In this document: in pieces, positions 45,910 through 56,128 of the stretch | How positions within the stretch are numbered: position 1 is the stretch's first letter | How the letters are laid out: the number at the start of each line of letters is the position of its first letter | DNA from: Albugo candida | Lineage: Eukaryota > Oomycota > Peronosporomycetes > Albuginales | Assembly (NCBI GenBank): GCA_040437565.1 | Contig: JBDOQK010000007.1 | Span: forward strand, 124,001 to 188,000 | DNA length: 64,000 nt | Reading direction: 5' to 3' | The notes under the pieces: generated by a model | Told to the model about the DNA's origin: nothing | Database searches by the model: none | What the model saw: the letters and a program-made list of their open reading frames with translations, nothing else | Made by a program: the position numbers and the translations under genes

Positions 45910-46375
45910 GGCATATTGATGTGTTGACAGGTGTTTGAGCATTTTTTGGATTTTCTTATGATTGTGCCATATATACATCTCCATTCCTCGTTTTTTTATA
46001 TTTCCCATGCCCTATTTCCTCTCATCCCAGGCCAAAAACTTTGCATATACATTCCTTTTCTGTTTGAATACCTTGTCTGCCTTATTACCTTTCATCATTC
46101 ACGAAAGAAAAATTGCACAGCGTACGACCTTTCACACGGTGTTTCAAATCCTGCCGATCTTAGGGAAACATGCAAAAGGTCAAACTTTGTGGCGTATCAG
46201 CACCATGAAAAAAAAGATATGCACAATCTTCGTGCAAAAAATGTTCCGCACTTCAAAAGCTATCGTTTGGTGCAAGAAAAATTGACAAAGCTTTCCAATC
46301 CAGGTGTCTGATAGACTTTGAACTTGGTCAAAAAAATGTTGGTTCTAGGAGTGTTCCACCATCAGGGAACCGTTA

Positions 46376-46470
46376 TTTAGCCCCCACCTTTTCTTCAATC
46401 CGACCTCAGTCTCTATAAACTGATGGAAAGCGTGGCCTCTGATTGCTCTAAAAAATATAACGGATTTAAA
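46376..46470. repeat. Relic of the foldback family
   Basis: TATAAACTGATGGAAAGCGT and GGCCTCTGATTG here match the right arm of the element at 187-857 (TATAAATTGATGGAAATCGT, GGCCTCTGATTGG). Only one arm is present and it is diverged. Confidence 0.6.
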
Positions 46471-46479
46471 TATGGAAAT

Positions 46480-47112
46480 TGTGCGGACACCCCTAAAATA
46501 GAAATTACAAACATACCCCCTACTTTCGTAACGTCAATTAATAAATTAAGGAGTCTATCTATCGCTAAAAATAGAAATTACAAACATACCCCGTGCTTTC
46601 GTATGTTGCTGAGGAGAACTGAGACTTACGCGAAGCTATACAACCATTACTTGACGAGAACACGTGGATAAATGATCAGACAATGGTGTCATTTTTGCGT
46701 AACTACACACCTGAACCAATTGCACAAAGCAAGTGGATGGTAATTCCTGTGGCTTTTCTACATCCTACTACGTTTGTGAAGCTGCGCAAGGGAGGGATAT
46801 TGGTGGAGGTGCACCACCAGCTCATGTATTTCGAGCCAATATGCTACGTAAACTGCAGGCTTTACAGAAAGCCTAGTTAGAATCAGCAAAGAGCGCATAT
46901 TAATAGAAGGCAATTGTGGGTGGATTTTTTTCTTCTCTGAAATGCCTGCCTACTAGGCTACTTTTACTTTGCTTACAATAAGTTCAGCTTTTCTTATGAT
47001 CTTACTGCCACCTGCTAGAAGTGATCTTAAGAGCAGCGGACATGGCGGTACGAAAGTAGGGGGTATGCTTGTAAATTCTATTTTTAGGGGTATGTCCGCA
47101 GCAATTCCCTAA
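46480..47112. mobile_element. Terminal-inverted-repeat element, about 630 bp
   Basis: The left end (GCGGACACCCCTAAAATAGA, then CATACCCCCTACTTTCG) is repeated inverted at 47040-47110 (CGAAAGTAGGGGGTATG, then TTTTTAGGGGTATGTCCGC), giving TIRs of about 55 bp. A further direct copy of part of the left end lies at about 46563-46610. The interior has a short open frame (46683-46880). Confidence 0.75.
46588..46880 (+). pseudogene. Short frame inside the TIR element, weakly Ulp1-protease-like
   Basis: Reading through about 46630-46795 gives ENTWINDQTMVSFLRNY and KWMVIPVAFLHPTTFVK. The W-x-N-D...FL pattern recalls the N-terminal part of Ulp1-type C48 peptidases carried by some Mutator-like elements. 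The catalytic His-Asp-Cys are not visible. Low-confidence reading. Confidence 0.25.
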
Positions 47113-47479
47113 ATAAAAACAAAATACCTGTCAACGAGGCTTAATGTGTCGTTATTTGATGGACAAAACGTTTTAAAGATCTTTTTTTACAAATGTGAAA
47201 GTGTTTGAAAAGGAGTGCGCAAGACGTTTGGAAGTGGTTGTTTAAGACTTTGGGGTCGCACGTTTTGGAATTTTGAAGAATCCATGAAGTCGAGTCGAAA
47301 GAGAACATCGCGGGCTCCATATCATGATCTCCTTCGATCCAAAGTGATTTCTCAGAAACAGCATAGAATCCAAACGCGTTTTGAAAGAGTATTGGATCGC
47401 AGCGATGCTGATTCTGTTCACATAGCCATTGCCCCACACGTTGATTTCCAAGGTTTGTACTTTTCGTAGGGAACATTTA

Positions 47480-48352
47480 TTGCCGCTTCTCCACGCATCT
47501 TGGCAGCTGTCTAATCTATAGCTTGCTTCCGGGTATCAATTTGTGCTTGAAGGCATCTGTCTCGCCATCCCATACATTGAACGACGGATGATTGCGATTG
47601 ACACGAGCAGAAGCAACCTATTCCGTAGGTAAATACTGATGTTCGTTATGACAATGGCACCTCGTGAATTGAAACGCATGTATATCCAGACGCGTAGGCC
47701 GCTCCATGGAAATCAAAATGTCTTCTGCTTCATCCGGCTGCTCTGCTCGACATCACCTTGGTTTTGGTGATTATCAAGACTTCTTTTATGCAATACTTCT
47801 TCGCAGTGATTCATCTTTCTATGATTGTGCAGTGAGCGTCCTAAGTCGCGAGTGTTGCGATGAGAAGCGCATGGGATTACTCGGCAGCTCCGTCTTCTGC
47901 TAATTTTGCTTTCCGAGCGCGTTGGAACCACTGCTTTGCCACTTTATCGCCATTTTGTGGCCATTTGAGCTGCTGCTGCGCTTGTCGCCGTGCTTGGCCA
48001 ATATCAGCTTTTCGCGAGTCGTATCGCTACTGGAGAACGGAGAACATATTGCGGTGGGTTATGTGGCTTCAGAGACGTTTTATTCTGTTGCTTTTCGATA
48101 TTGGCAAAAATATTCTGCTGATAGCGAGTCCGTACGCTCGTAGCCATTGACATTTCAGGCGTGCGGACTTGGAGGAGACGTCGAACGCGTTATTGCGGCG
48201 TTTTCGCAATGAATTGCGGTAACTACATTGCTGCTCAAAGAGATGGTACAATGGCAATTGCTACTGGCGCGTTTACGATAATATAATGCGCCTACGCTCA
48301 GGTGGATTGTTGGGACGATTTGATGCCGTAATTTGAAAAATGTTGACGGCAC
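47480..48352 (+). pseudogene. Orphan gene remnant, copy C
   Basis: The plus-strand frame at 47860-48150 (WPISAFRESYRYWRTENILR, LLFDIGKNILLIASPYARSH) matches copies A and B. The terminal part after SH is out of frame with the other two copies. The upstream piece PRELKRMYIQTRRP is at about 47660-47700. Confidence 0.4.
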
Positions 48353-48842
48353 GTAGATATCCTAGCCTTGTGTGGTCGACAATGGATGAAATCCTTGATG
48401 GGCCGATAAATAGGATTTCACTCGAGAAGTAGCATACTATACGTTAGTTCTGTCAGTCGAATCATTTGTGACACCTGGCATCGGCAATCGCGTGCACCTT
48501 CTGGAAAACATTCCAAGAATTACGACCTCCATCCTCTTTGGTAATACATCCGATTGATTCCTGAATTTTGGACTTGAGCGTCTCGAAATGGCTCAGATGA
48601 ATTTAGGAAACAATTCAGAATATCGCTGGAAGCACTGATGGTAATGCAATGTTGAGTGTGTGAATTTGGGTTCCGAACACACATGGAGTTTGTATGGATT
48701 TTCAACAAAGTCAGTAATCCATCGATGCGAAGAGTGGTGCTCGCCGAAGCGTGGAAGAGGTAGCAAAGCATCCGAAGGTGGAAGTCAATATAAAGTAAAA
48801 TTCTGGAATCAGTCACATCAGCTTGTATTTTACGGATGGTAG
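48353..48842. other. 3' flank of the secreted gene, copy C
   Basis: It includes a stretch matching 13985-14040 and 19975-20010 (AGAATTTTACTTTATATTGA on the minus strand). No further gene. Confidence 0.45.
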
Positions 48843-50124
48843 TCAGGGTATTTCATACTTTATTCTTTTCCTAGTTGGCTCTGACTTTGGTGTGGGTGGC
48901 TCCACATCGAAGTCCGGATCCGCAAAATATCTGCAGCTGCCACTTGCCCGACGTGGAATGAAATTTTCGCGACAATCTTTCAACGATTTCAAGAAGCCTC
49001 CGGTTTGTTGCTTACTTGGAGGATTATATTCCATTTGCATAACTTCAAAGGATCTGGGCATATACTTTGAGTCGCTTAGAGCCTTTTGTATCTCTTCAGT
49101 AAATAATAGTGCACGCAACTCCAATTTCCTTCTGCGACGGAGATATGCGTTAACTGCGTCTACATGTGCATGCACGGGAGAACATGATTATTAGTAGCGT
49201 GAAAGGTAGACAGCAACGCAACCTGCTTACCGTCCTGGTTGACGTACGGTACTCGTGTGTCGAAGAAATACTCGCAATGGTAAAATTCCAACCAGTAGCG
49301 TACATAAGTTTTCATATCCTTCTCAATTTCACTTATTCTTTGCTTTCCTACGACCCCAAGAAGCGGAAATATTCTGATCAGCGCTCCTTTCTTATATGTA
49401 ACATCTGAAAAGTCCTTCAGTTGTTCCAATTCTTGTTTAGGTGGATAGGTGATATCAGTTTGGTATTTTTCCTTGATCTGAATCATCAAAAGGTACGCAC
49501 GCAATCGAAGTAGCATGCCCTTGTTCTCCTCATCATTGCATTGTAAATGGGGCAATCTGAATCTTGCTGTTACAGGATTTGATAATTTAGCTTCTAGAGC
49601 ATTAATGGTCAAGGGTTCAACTCGATATGTTGGATTGTCGAGAGCCTTTCGTATTTCGTCAGTGAATAAAAGTGCACGCACCTTTAATTCTAAGCATTGT
49701 GCTAGCAATTCATCAGTCGCAAAGTGTGAAGGTAAGAAGTCACGCCCTAAACAATAACAATGTCAGTAGCATCAGAGTGCATAAGCAGCGCAACGCAAAT
49801 ACAGGCAAGGTAGTAAGACGGTTGCATTTCGATTTGGTTTGGTTTGAAATTAATCCGGACTCGATAAAATTGCAGCCAGTACTCAACGTATGACTCCAAA
49901 TGCTTTCCAATGACAGATATTCTTTGTTCTGTTACCACCTCACTAGCTTGAAATACTCCTTCCAGCCCTTTCTTCACATTTTTAATATGTCGAAGGTCCT
50001 TAATTAATCTCAAATTATGTATAGATGGATCGGTATCGTCGAACAAATTGACTGTTTGTAGAAATCCAGATACGGGCCAACTCCAGCCAAGCAACAAGAC
50101 CGCAAAGCTTGTGAAATTTCGCAT
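48843..50124 (-). CDS. Secreted two-repeat protein, copy C (384 aa, 3 exons)
   Basis: Exons 50124-49803, 49746-49231 and 49159-48843 with phase-1 introns of 56 and 71 bp give exactly 385 codons, the same length as copy A although the individual exon lengths differ. The signal peptide is FAVLLLGWSWPVSG. Unit 1 has VEYWLQFYRV and CLELKVRALLFTDEIRKAL; unit 2 has VRYWLEFYHC and KLELRALLFTEEIQKAL. The C-terminus is a basic tail (PTRKRIKYEIP) absent from copy A. Upstream sequence is shared with A and B, suggesting common regulation. The family is unrecognised; secretion is predicted from sequence, function is not known. Confidence 0.78.
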
Positions 50125-50670
50125 GGAGACGTGAACCGTACTGGTAAGGGGTGATTAGTCCAGTTGTGAGGTGGGTAACTTCTAGAAGTGACACGCACGA
50201 GAATCCTACATTTCATAGTTAATTGGTGGCTGGTATTGAACGTTCATATACGAATTCGAAGAGTTGCATGGAGTTGGATGAACTATACATCTTAGATGAT
50301 TCGCAGTTGTCACCGGTACTCTATGTAGCGATGCGATATCCATACCGTCATCTTAGTCTAGGTTTTAGCGTGAATTATTGTCAGTTTGGCTCGAGCGATT
50401 ACTTCAATACACGTCATTTCCTATTGCACACAGTTCCTGGTAACAACTTGTAAGTTGTTGGTGAGAACAAAAAATTTCAAGTGGCAAAGCAATTTGTCCT
50501 GCATGTTCTGTAACAGACTCAGAACTGCAACTACTCAGTCTATGCTGAACTAGAAAAACCAGAAATATTATTGCACTATTATCAGATGTTGAAAGATTTT
50601 TTGACTGATTACAATTCCGTGCATAGAACCAATCATCTTCATACCTATTGCCTCCGTACTAACCAAAATA
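50125..50670. promoter_or_regulatory. Upstream region of the secreted gene, copy C
   Basis: No supported gene; a + strand frame at 50223-50453 has no motif. The minus strand shares ACAGAACATGC-GGACAAATTGCT with the matching position upstream of copy B. Confidence 0.35.
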
Positions 50671-51416
50671 CTAGCGCCACATACAAAATAGCTGACAGGA
50701 AAAAGCTGTGAAATGGTCAGCACGTGCGCATATAAGCACCAAGATGATCATCAGTGCAAATGCGATTAAAAAGGCGATGCTGAAGGCTAAGGACAATTTA
50801 CTCTTACTATGTGATTGGTCACTGTCGAGGGTTTTCTGTGCCATCTTCTTCACAACCCATTGCTACTCTTGAAACAATACGTCCCTATCGCTAGCTTTTT
50901 GCATTCACTCAGAGCACGGCTGTGACTTATCTGCTGCTGCAGCGAACCGCACTGGCTTTCTTCAGTTGATTGACCTCAAGAAGTTGGGAGCAAGTAAAAA
51001 TAGAATTTTAGTGTGTTCCTGATATTTTGAATCAGTGAGCTCCCTGCTGTAAAACTATCAAGTATGCGGAACTCGACGGCGAGTAAATCCCTCAATTTCT
51101 TACCGGGGCTTGCGAGCAGGCAATCTAAACTTATTTCTACTACAGCGTTTAGTACCATGTAGATTTAGGGAATCCTCAACCATTTCAAGAGCAGCATAGC
51201 CAATGATACAGACACACCTCTCTCTGATAGGTCTTTCGTCACAGTTAACAAATGTGAGAGGTATGGTGATGCAACAATTGCGTTGTTTCTTGTGAGAGAA
51301 ATTGAACCGCTACAGCTTCCTTCCGGCACTTGTAAATAAGCAGTCAAAGTTGCACCACCGCACGTACGGAGCATATGAAGTACTTTACCTTTCATGTCAA
51401 CGTGACTATCGTGCAT
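50671..51416 (-). CDS. Tail-anchored protein of unknown family (gene model incomplete)
   Basis: Open pieces in order on the minus strand: MHDSHVDMKGKVLHML with CGGATLTAYL and LLTVTKDLSERGVSVSLAML (51416-51165), AVVEISLDCLLASPGKK (about 51120), and a last exon ending KLSLAFSIAFLIAFALMIIL-VLICARAD (50853-50671). The single C-terminal hydrophobic helix with a polar region in front resembles a SNARE or other tail-anchored protein. I could not build one continuous exon chain, and the decayed copies in A and B share all the pieces. Confidence 0.35.
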
Positions 51417-51542
51417 TTCGCTGCTGTCGCAATGTGCTCTCGCGTGTATTATCTTTACACAAATGTTTCTGTTGCAATGAATCGGTTGTTGTGTGGTAAC
51501 CAATACATAACGATATCTTTATCTCAAAATTATGTATCAGAA

Positions 51543-52836
51543 TCAGAATCCGTACTCACCAAAGAAGTTCATCTCTTTTCGTTTGGCAAAATTTTCAGAT
51601 TTAGTGCTATTTGAGTTTTCGAGAGGCGGGGAAGCGCGTTGGCTTGTATCCATTTGACTGAGAGACATTCCACGCGTGGACGCGGAAGCTGACGTGGTAG
51701 CAATAGGCTCGCAATGTGGTATGGTGCTCCTTCCTTCTACATCGAAAGACTGTCCCGATGAGACCTTGCTATCTGACTCAGACCTTGCAACAGTGTTTCG
51801 ACTGGAAGGACTATCCACTGCACCTTGAGCTGCATTCCAAACACTTTTGGTAGCGGTTGAAAGCGCAGACCACCCAGTCGAAGCGCCCGTCTTCACATTT
51901 TCACTTAGATTGGGGTCATTCAGCGTATTTTGGACAAAAGACCATCCAGAAGAAACTTTGGAGCCGATATTTTGATCACGAACCAGACTAGCAGCAGTGG
52001 AGGCTGCTGACGATACTGTAGTGCTTAGGAAACTAAACGCACTATGCAGCAAAATCAGTTTACATTCGAAAAGTGACTCTCCTTCAGTTTAGCTTACCTC
52101 GATATATCAGCGACTCCACCGTTGCCATGTTGCTCTTGTTTTTCGCCGTTACTTCCGATACCTTGAAGTCCTCCAGGTCCAAATTTGGCTTGCATGCGTG
52201 CACGCGCTTCATCACGTAAACGTAATTGCCTATCGATTGAAAATCGGTCTCTGGATATACTCGCAGGCTATACCCACTGACCTAGCGACATAATCATCCT
52301 GTGATTCTCCATTCAGCGCCTCAATGCCTCTATCATCCCCTTTACGCTGACTTGAATGTGCTGGTGATTTCATGCAACTTGCATCCCATTGCGGCAAAGA
52401 AAGCGGTATTCTTCCCTCAACAAGTGCACTCAATCGCTTACGATACGCTTCCGCCTGAGATGTGTTATATTTCTCTTGTATACATAAAGTATTTGGGACA
52501 CCGGCGCCGTTAAATTCTCTACGAAACGCCTCATTTCCTCCCATTTGCATCTGTTTTATTTGCAACTCAGTCCAAGAATCCATTGTAACCGATCGAACAA
52601 AGGAAATATGAACCCCGAGTCCACGATGGCGACCAGAGCACTCCAGACAAAGAAACGTTCCATATGACACAGTGGCCCATTGAGGATAAGGAGCATCACA
52701 GTCCACGCATTTCTACAATCACCGTTCGAATTTATAAATTTTACGTAACACCGATATAAAAACTAAATTTTACGTTGTTTCCTGACAAAAGTCGTAGCTG
52801 TTGCTGAATTTCCAAAGGCATTTGATTGCAAGCCAT
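51543..52836 (-). CDS. ArfGAP-domain protein (ArfGAP1-type)
   Basis: GTPase-activating protein for Arf, acting in Golgi vesicle traffic. Exon 1 (52836-52774, starting MACNQMPLE) joins across a 61-bp intron to the zinc finger in exon 2: KCVDCDAPYPQWATVSYG, LCLECSGRHRGLGVH, then SFVRSVTMDSW, with the four zinc cysteines (C-x2-C-x16-C-x2-C) and the arginine finger of CSGRHRGLG. Downstream lie DDYVAR, a 31-bp intron candidate, RARMQAKFGPGGLQGIGS, a 65-bp intron, and a C-terminal region with GWSFVQNTL and GWSALSTATKSVWNAAQG. The Trp-centred repeats are like the membrane-curvature (ALPS) segments of ArfGAP1. It ends at FGEYGF. The co-duplicated copies in blocks A and B lack the zinc finger. Confidence 0.85.
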
Positions 52837-53044
52837 TTTTCTTGAAATGTTATGTTCAGACGCTATCAATGTGACAACAACACGTATACACTCATACAGT
52901 ATGTATAATTATTCCATTCCGAAATTATCAATAACCTCTATCCTTTTATTTATAGATCAATGGTACTTTCAGCATAGCATTCGTTGCTTCAACGTTCCTA
53001 CAACTTGAAAAAGGAAACTTATTACGTTGAATACAATTGTAATA
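52837..53044. other. Intergenic between ArfGAP and receptor-PIPK genes
   Basis: Both genes are on the minus strand. It contains the ArfGAP promoter and the receptor kinase 3' flank. Nothing specific is recognised. Confidence 0.5.
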
Positions 53045-56000
53045 CTACAAATGATAATCAATTCCAGAATACTCTTCCGTTTCCTGTCCAACTGCTTGCA
53101 CTCCATGCTGAATTGACTGCACACCTGGAGCCTGACTGAATTGCAATCGATGGATTGAATCGCTTCGTTCCGTATGTGACGGATAATAGATCTTTCGATC
53201 GTCATTAGGACTCGCTGCTGTCATTCGCGAGCTCGCTCGTTCCACTGACGTCGAAGGACTTGGTAGAACACCCGCATGCATATTATATGAATCGAGCCCT
53301 GCTGGTTGAATGGATCGCACTGATTGTATATTTGCTGGCTGTGTGTCGACATCCATGTGAAGATTCTGTTGTGTGAACAACTCAGCTCGCTCTCCATCAT
53401 CCACACTAGATACTTCCATATCCAATATATCAGCCATTTTCGCTAGAAAGCGTTCTTTATATAATCTTGGTGCAATCGCAGACAATCCATTTCCATCCAC
53501 ACGTTTAAGTACGATTTTAAGACATCGTTCAATTTGCTTTTGTAGCGTCCATGTTTGTAAAATATCAATAATTCCCAAATGATAATACGCTGGTCCAACT
53601 ACGGTACTTGCCAATCTCATTCCATCACGTGGTAATCGTCGGCCAGAAGATGAAGTAGAAGCATCACTTTCCGCCCTTCGACTTTTCCTTACGATTTGAT
53701 TTCGTCGTTTGCCAGCATCGTCACTTGAAGAAACCGATGTGACACTCACATGTGCCGTAGCGCCTCGTTTCAATGGAACTTGTTCCAAATGATGGACGTG
53801 TGTGGGAGGTACATTTGCAGGCGATCCAATTGTATCAGTTTGTGTATCATCGACTGTATATTCGACTTCATGCACACCGATCAAAAGCGAGTAATCCATA
53901 ATTCCAAAAGAGCATAATAGTTCAGCATCCGCTTGTAATTGGTGATATAAGGTAAGAGCAGCTTCTTTTTCCAACTTGAGTTTTTGTGTCAAATCCGAGT
54001 CTTTTAAAACGACATTAGGCTCATGACCTCCGAGTCGAACGGGACACTGGACATCGTCTCGGGTGGCGGTGCTGAAATACGTATACTTTCGATTACAATG
54101 CCGACATGTGACCTTTTTTCCTCGTTTCGGAAGATCCGCATGTCGATTCACCCACGAGCCTTTGATGTCGTATCGACTGTGAATCACTTGTTCTGTATCA
54201 AAACAATTTGCCATTACAACAAAAGAGAAATGCTTTCCATATAATTCCAAACAATGACATCCATAGAAACGTGTGAGCAGTGATTCTGTGTGTGTGCAGA
54301 GATACTCCGCGTATTGAGAAGCGATATTCCGTAGAAACTGACATTCTTCTCTGCTCATACTTTTCACAATAAGCGATCCATCCGCCGAGAAAAACATAAA
54401 TGCACCACTAGCGCCTTCACTGAGTCTTTCCTTTGCTGTGGCCGAAAGTGATTGGAGATACGAAGCATTCGTGACGCCAAATCGTTCTCGAATCTTCTTG
54501 AATGCATGCGGCTCATAATCGTGGAATGTCTTTGTGCGTAATGCATTCTTACTCACACGTAAATTCTCATCGAAAACACGTCGTTGATCGTCCCTAATCG
54601 GTTGGAATGTCGGCAAATCGTTATCTTCATTGCCGAGGGTACTATATCGAGTCTGAGGAAGAAGAGCTAAATGCTGAATATTCTGATTTAGAGCCAAGTG
54701 ATCGGATGCACGAACTGCTTGAATGATGCCGGATGTCGTGTAGAAAAGTACTTCTTGTCGTAAGGCTGCATTCACTTGAGGACTGAGATCCACTTCGATT
54801 TGATTTTGATCGTCATTGATACACTGATAAAAATGAGATACTTGGAAATCGTTCAATGCGAACCAAATGACCAGATCCACGTATCCTTTCCCCGCAATGA
54901 GAAAATTGAGTAGTTCTCGATTCGCTTTACCTTCCTTCCCAATACCTCGAGATAAGCTCCGAAAGTATACAATTGCGACGATAATCCAATAAAACGTGAC
55001 CGCCAGAACATTGAATCGAGCCCGGTTAATTGATTGCACGCGAACCGCATAAGTTTGCGGCATTCCCTCACTAAGTCGTCGACTGGCCCAAACCCAAACT
55101 GCGATTCCAAAAATAATAATTGCGGCCATCCATACGTAGAAAAATAACCAACTGATAATGTTTGCATTCACTGCTTTATAGTTGGAAGAAAAGTTGCTGA
55201 GGATATAAAAATCTGCAGGACACGTCTCTGGATCATCTGGAGCGAGATTTTTCAATGCATTGGTCCAACAAACGCCTAAATTAGAGTACCCTGCCCAATC
55301 TTCCGAGCTCATCAGTATCAAACCCATAAAGGTACCCATGCCCCAACAGAAAAAATGATAGTACCGTGTGTTGCGCTTGAAATGAGTGAACGGGTTATTC
55401 AAACTGACGACCAGATTGATTGTCATGCAGAAAAACCAACATTCTGCTGCAATCAATGAGAATTCGAAAAAGCCTGCAAACACACTGCATGTAGTCCCGG
55501 CACTAGACTGTAATGCGCATCCACATTGCCAGTTTGTGTCGGCACAAAGTGGAACACAGTCGTAAAACAAACATCGTACGAATTGTTGTCCTAACAGCTG
55601 CATAACAAAAAACGCATCGGCGATAGTACGCCAAAAAACCAACGGGTTAGGATGCTGACGATAACTTGGTACACTCACATAAGATAAAATGACAAAAAAG
55701 ACGGAAAATGTCGAAAGAACAGCGCCCCAAATAACTCCGGGGGATAGACTCTCATACGTTTGACTCAAGCCGAGTGCTAATGCAGCACCGAATGCCATAA
55801 ACATAACTAATTGAAACCATCGTGTTGAGGATTGCAAGCATGTGCTAAGGCCTAAAATTCCACTTCCTGTGCCGACGATATTTGCACTGGGATTCACAGG
55901 ACCGGCATAACTACCGGTGCTGCCACTACGAGGAGCATTGTCGTATGGCGTTGTATTGCGATGTGTATGTGGATCATTCGATGTTGACTGAAATTGCATC

Positions 56001-56128
56001 GAATGAAGCGGACTTTGTCGGGAATGTGCATGCGACTCCGATTGATTTAGACCGAATGGATTTTTCCAATTAGAAGGCGGCGTGTTGGTTTGAGTGCGTC
56101 GTGGTTTCGATTCTGGTGTGGTATACAT
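53045..56128 (-). CDS. GPCR-type 7TM receptor fused to phosphatidylinositol-phosphate kinase (1,027 aa)
   Basis: A receptor-PIPK fusion known from oomycetes and Dictyostelium (RpkA type). Residues 1-100 are polar and disordered. About 103-425 holds seven to eight hydrophobic helices (for example FQLVMFMAFGAALALGL, WLFFYVWMAAIIIFGIAVWV, VLAVTFYWIIVAIVYF) with a Cys-rich loop at about 186-214. The kinase spans about 530-905: GASGAFMFFSADGSLIVKSM (ATP loop and lysine), FSFVVMANCF, SRYDIKGSWVNR (catalytic DIKGS), MDYSLLIGVH and IIDILQTW (the IID of the Mg site). There is a CRHC...C insert at 675-696 and a Ser/Arg-rich insert at about 755-845 between MDYSLL and IIDILQ. It is a single exon. It presumably makes PtdIns(4,5)P2-type lipids at the membrane on receptor input; the ligand is unknown. 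Confidence 0.93.
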   Translation of the reverse strand: MYTTPESKPRRTQTNTPPSNWKNPFGLNQSESHAHSRQSPLHSMQFQSTSNDPHTHRNTTPYDNAPRSGSTGSYAGPVNPSANIVGTGSGILGLSTCLQSSTRWFQLVMFMAFGAALALGLSQTYESLSPGVIWGAVLSTFSVFFVILSYVSVPSYRQHPNPLVFWRTIADAFFVMQLLGQQFVRCLFYDCVPLCADTNWQCGCALQSSAGTTCSVFAGFFEFSLIAAECWFFCMTINLVVSLNNPFTHFKRNTRYYHFFCWGMGTFMGLILMSSEDWAGYSNLGVCWTNALKNLAPDDPETCPADFYILSNFSSNYKAVNANIISWLFFYVWMAAIIIFGIAVWVWASRRLSEGMPQTYAVRVQSINRARFNVLAVTFYWIIVAIVYFRSLSRGIGKEGKANRELLNFLIAGKGYVDLVIWFALNDFQVSHFYQCINDDQNQIEVDLSPQVNAALRQEVLFYTTSGIIQAVRASDHLALNQNIQHLALLPQTRYSTLGNEDNDLPTFQPIRDDQRRVFDENLRVSKNALRTKTFHDYEPHAFKKIRERFGVTNASYLQSLSATAKERLSEGASGAFMFFSADGSLIVKSMSREECQFLRNIASQYAEYLCTHTESLLTRFYGCHCLELYGKHFSFVVMANCFDTEQVIHSRYDIKGSWVNRHADLPKRGKKVTCRHCNRKYTYFSTATRDDVQCPVRLGGHEPNVVLKDSDLTQKLKLEKEAALTLYHQLQADAELLCSFGIMDYSLLIGVHEVEYTVDDTQTDTIGSPANVPPTHVHHLEQVPLKRGATAHVSVTSVSSSDDAGKRRNQIVRKSRRAESDASTSSSGRRLPRDGMRLASTVVGPAYYHLGIIDILQTWTLQKQIERCLKIVLKRVDGNGLSAIAPRLYKERFLAKMADILDMEVSSVDDGERAELFTQQNLHMDVDTQPANIQSVRSIQPAGLDSYNMHAGVLPSPSTSVERASSRMTAASPNDDRKIYYPSHTERSDSIHRLQFSQAPGVQSIQHGVQAVGQETEEYSGIDYHL

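Larger units (their letters stand above)
44781..46365. mobile_element. DNA element with terminal inverted repeats and a coiled-coil frame
   Basis: CTCCTCTAAAACCAACATTTT near 44788-44810 is matched by the inverted AAAATGTTGGTTCTAGGAG at about 46334-46352, giving imperfect TIRs of about 25 bp. The interior has an ATG frame at 45051 (MAPPKKRRLALLSNLHQ) that breaks, and a later open part before the gap (KIDAVQAQLEKEKKGKKK, LNLYIPWQ). No catalytic transposase residues can be assigned and no clear target duplication is seen. The class is unknown. Confidence 0.5.
47130..52836 (-). repeat. Duplicated block, copy C (inverted)
   Basis: It contains the same gene order as blocks A and B, inverted: tail, orphan remnant, secreted gene, tail-anchored gene, ArfGAP. 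The ArfGAP and secreted genes are intact here. It begins immediately after the TIR element. The PHD 3' end is not present. Confidence 0.85.

Noticed and set aside
53221-55167. Short frames overlapping the receptor-PIPK gene
   Set aside because: Shadows of the long coding frame in other phases.
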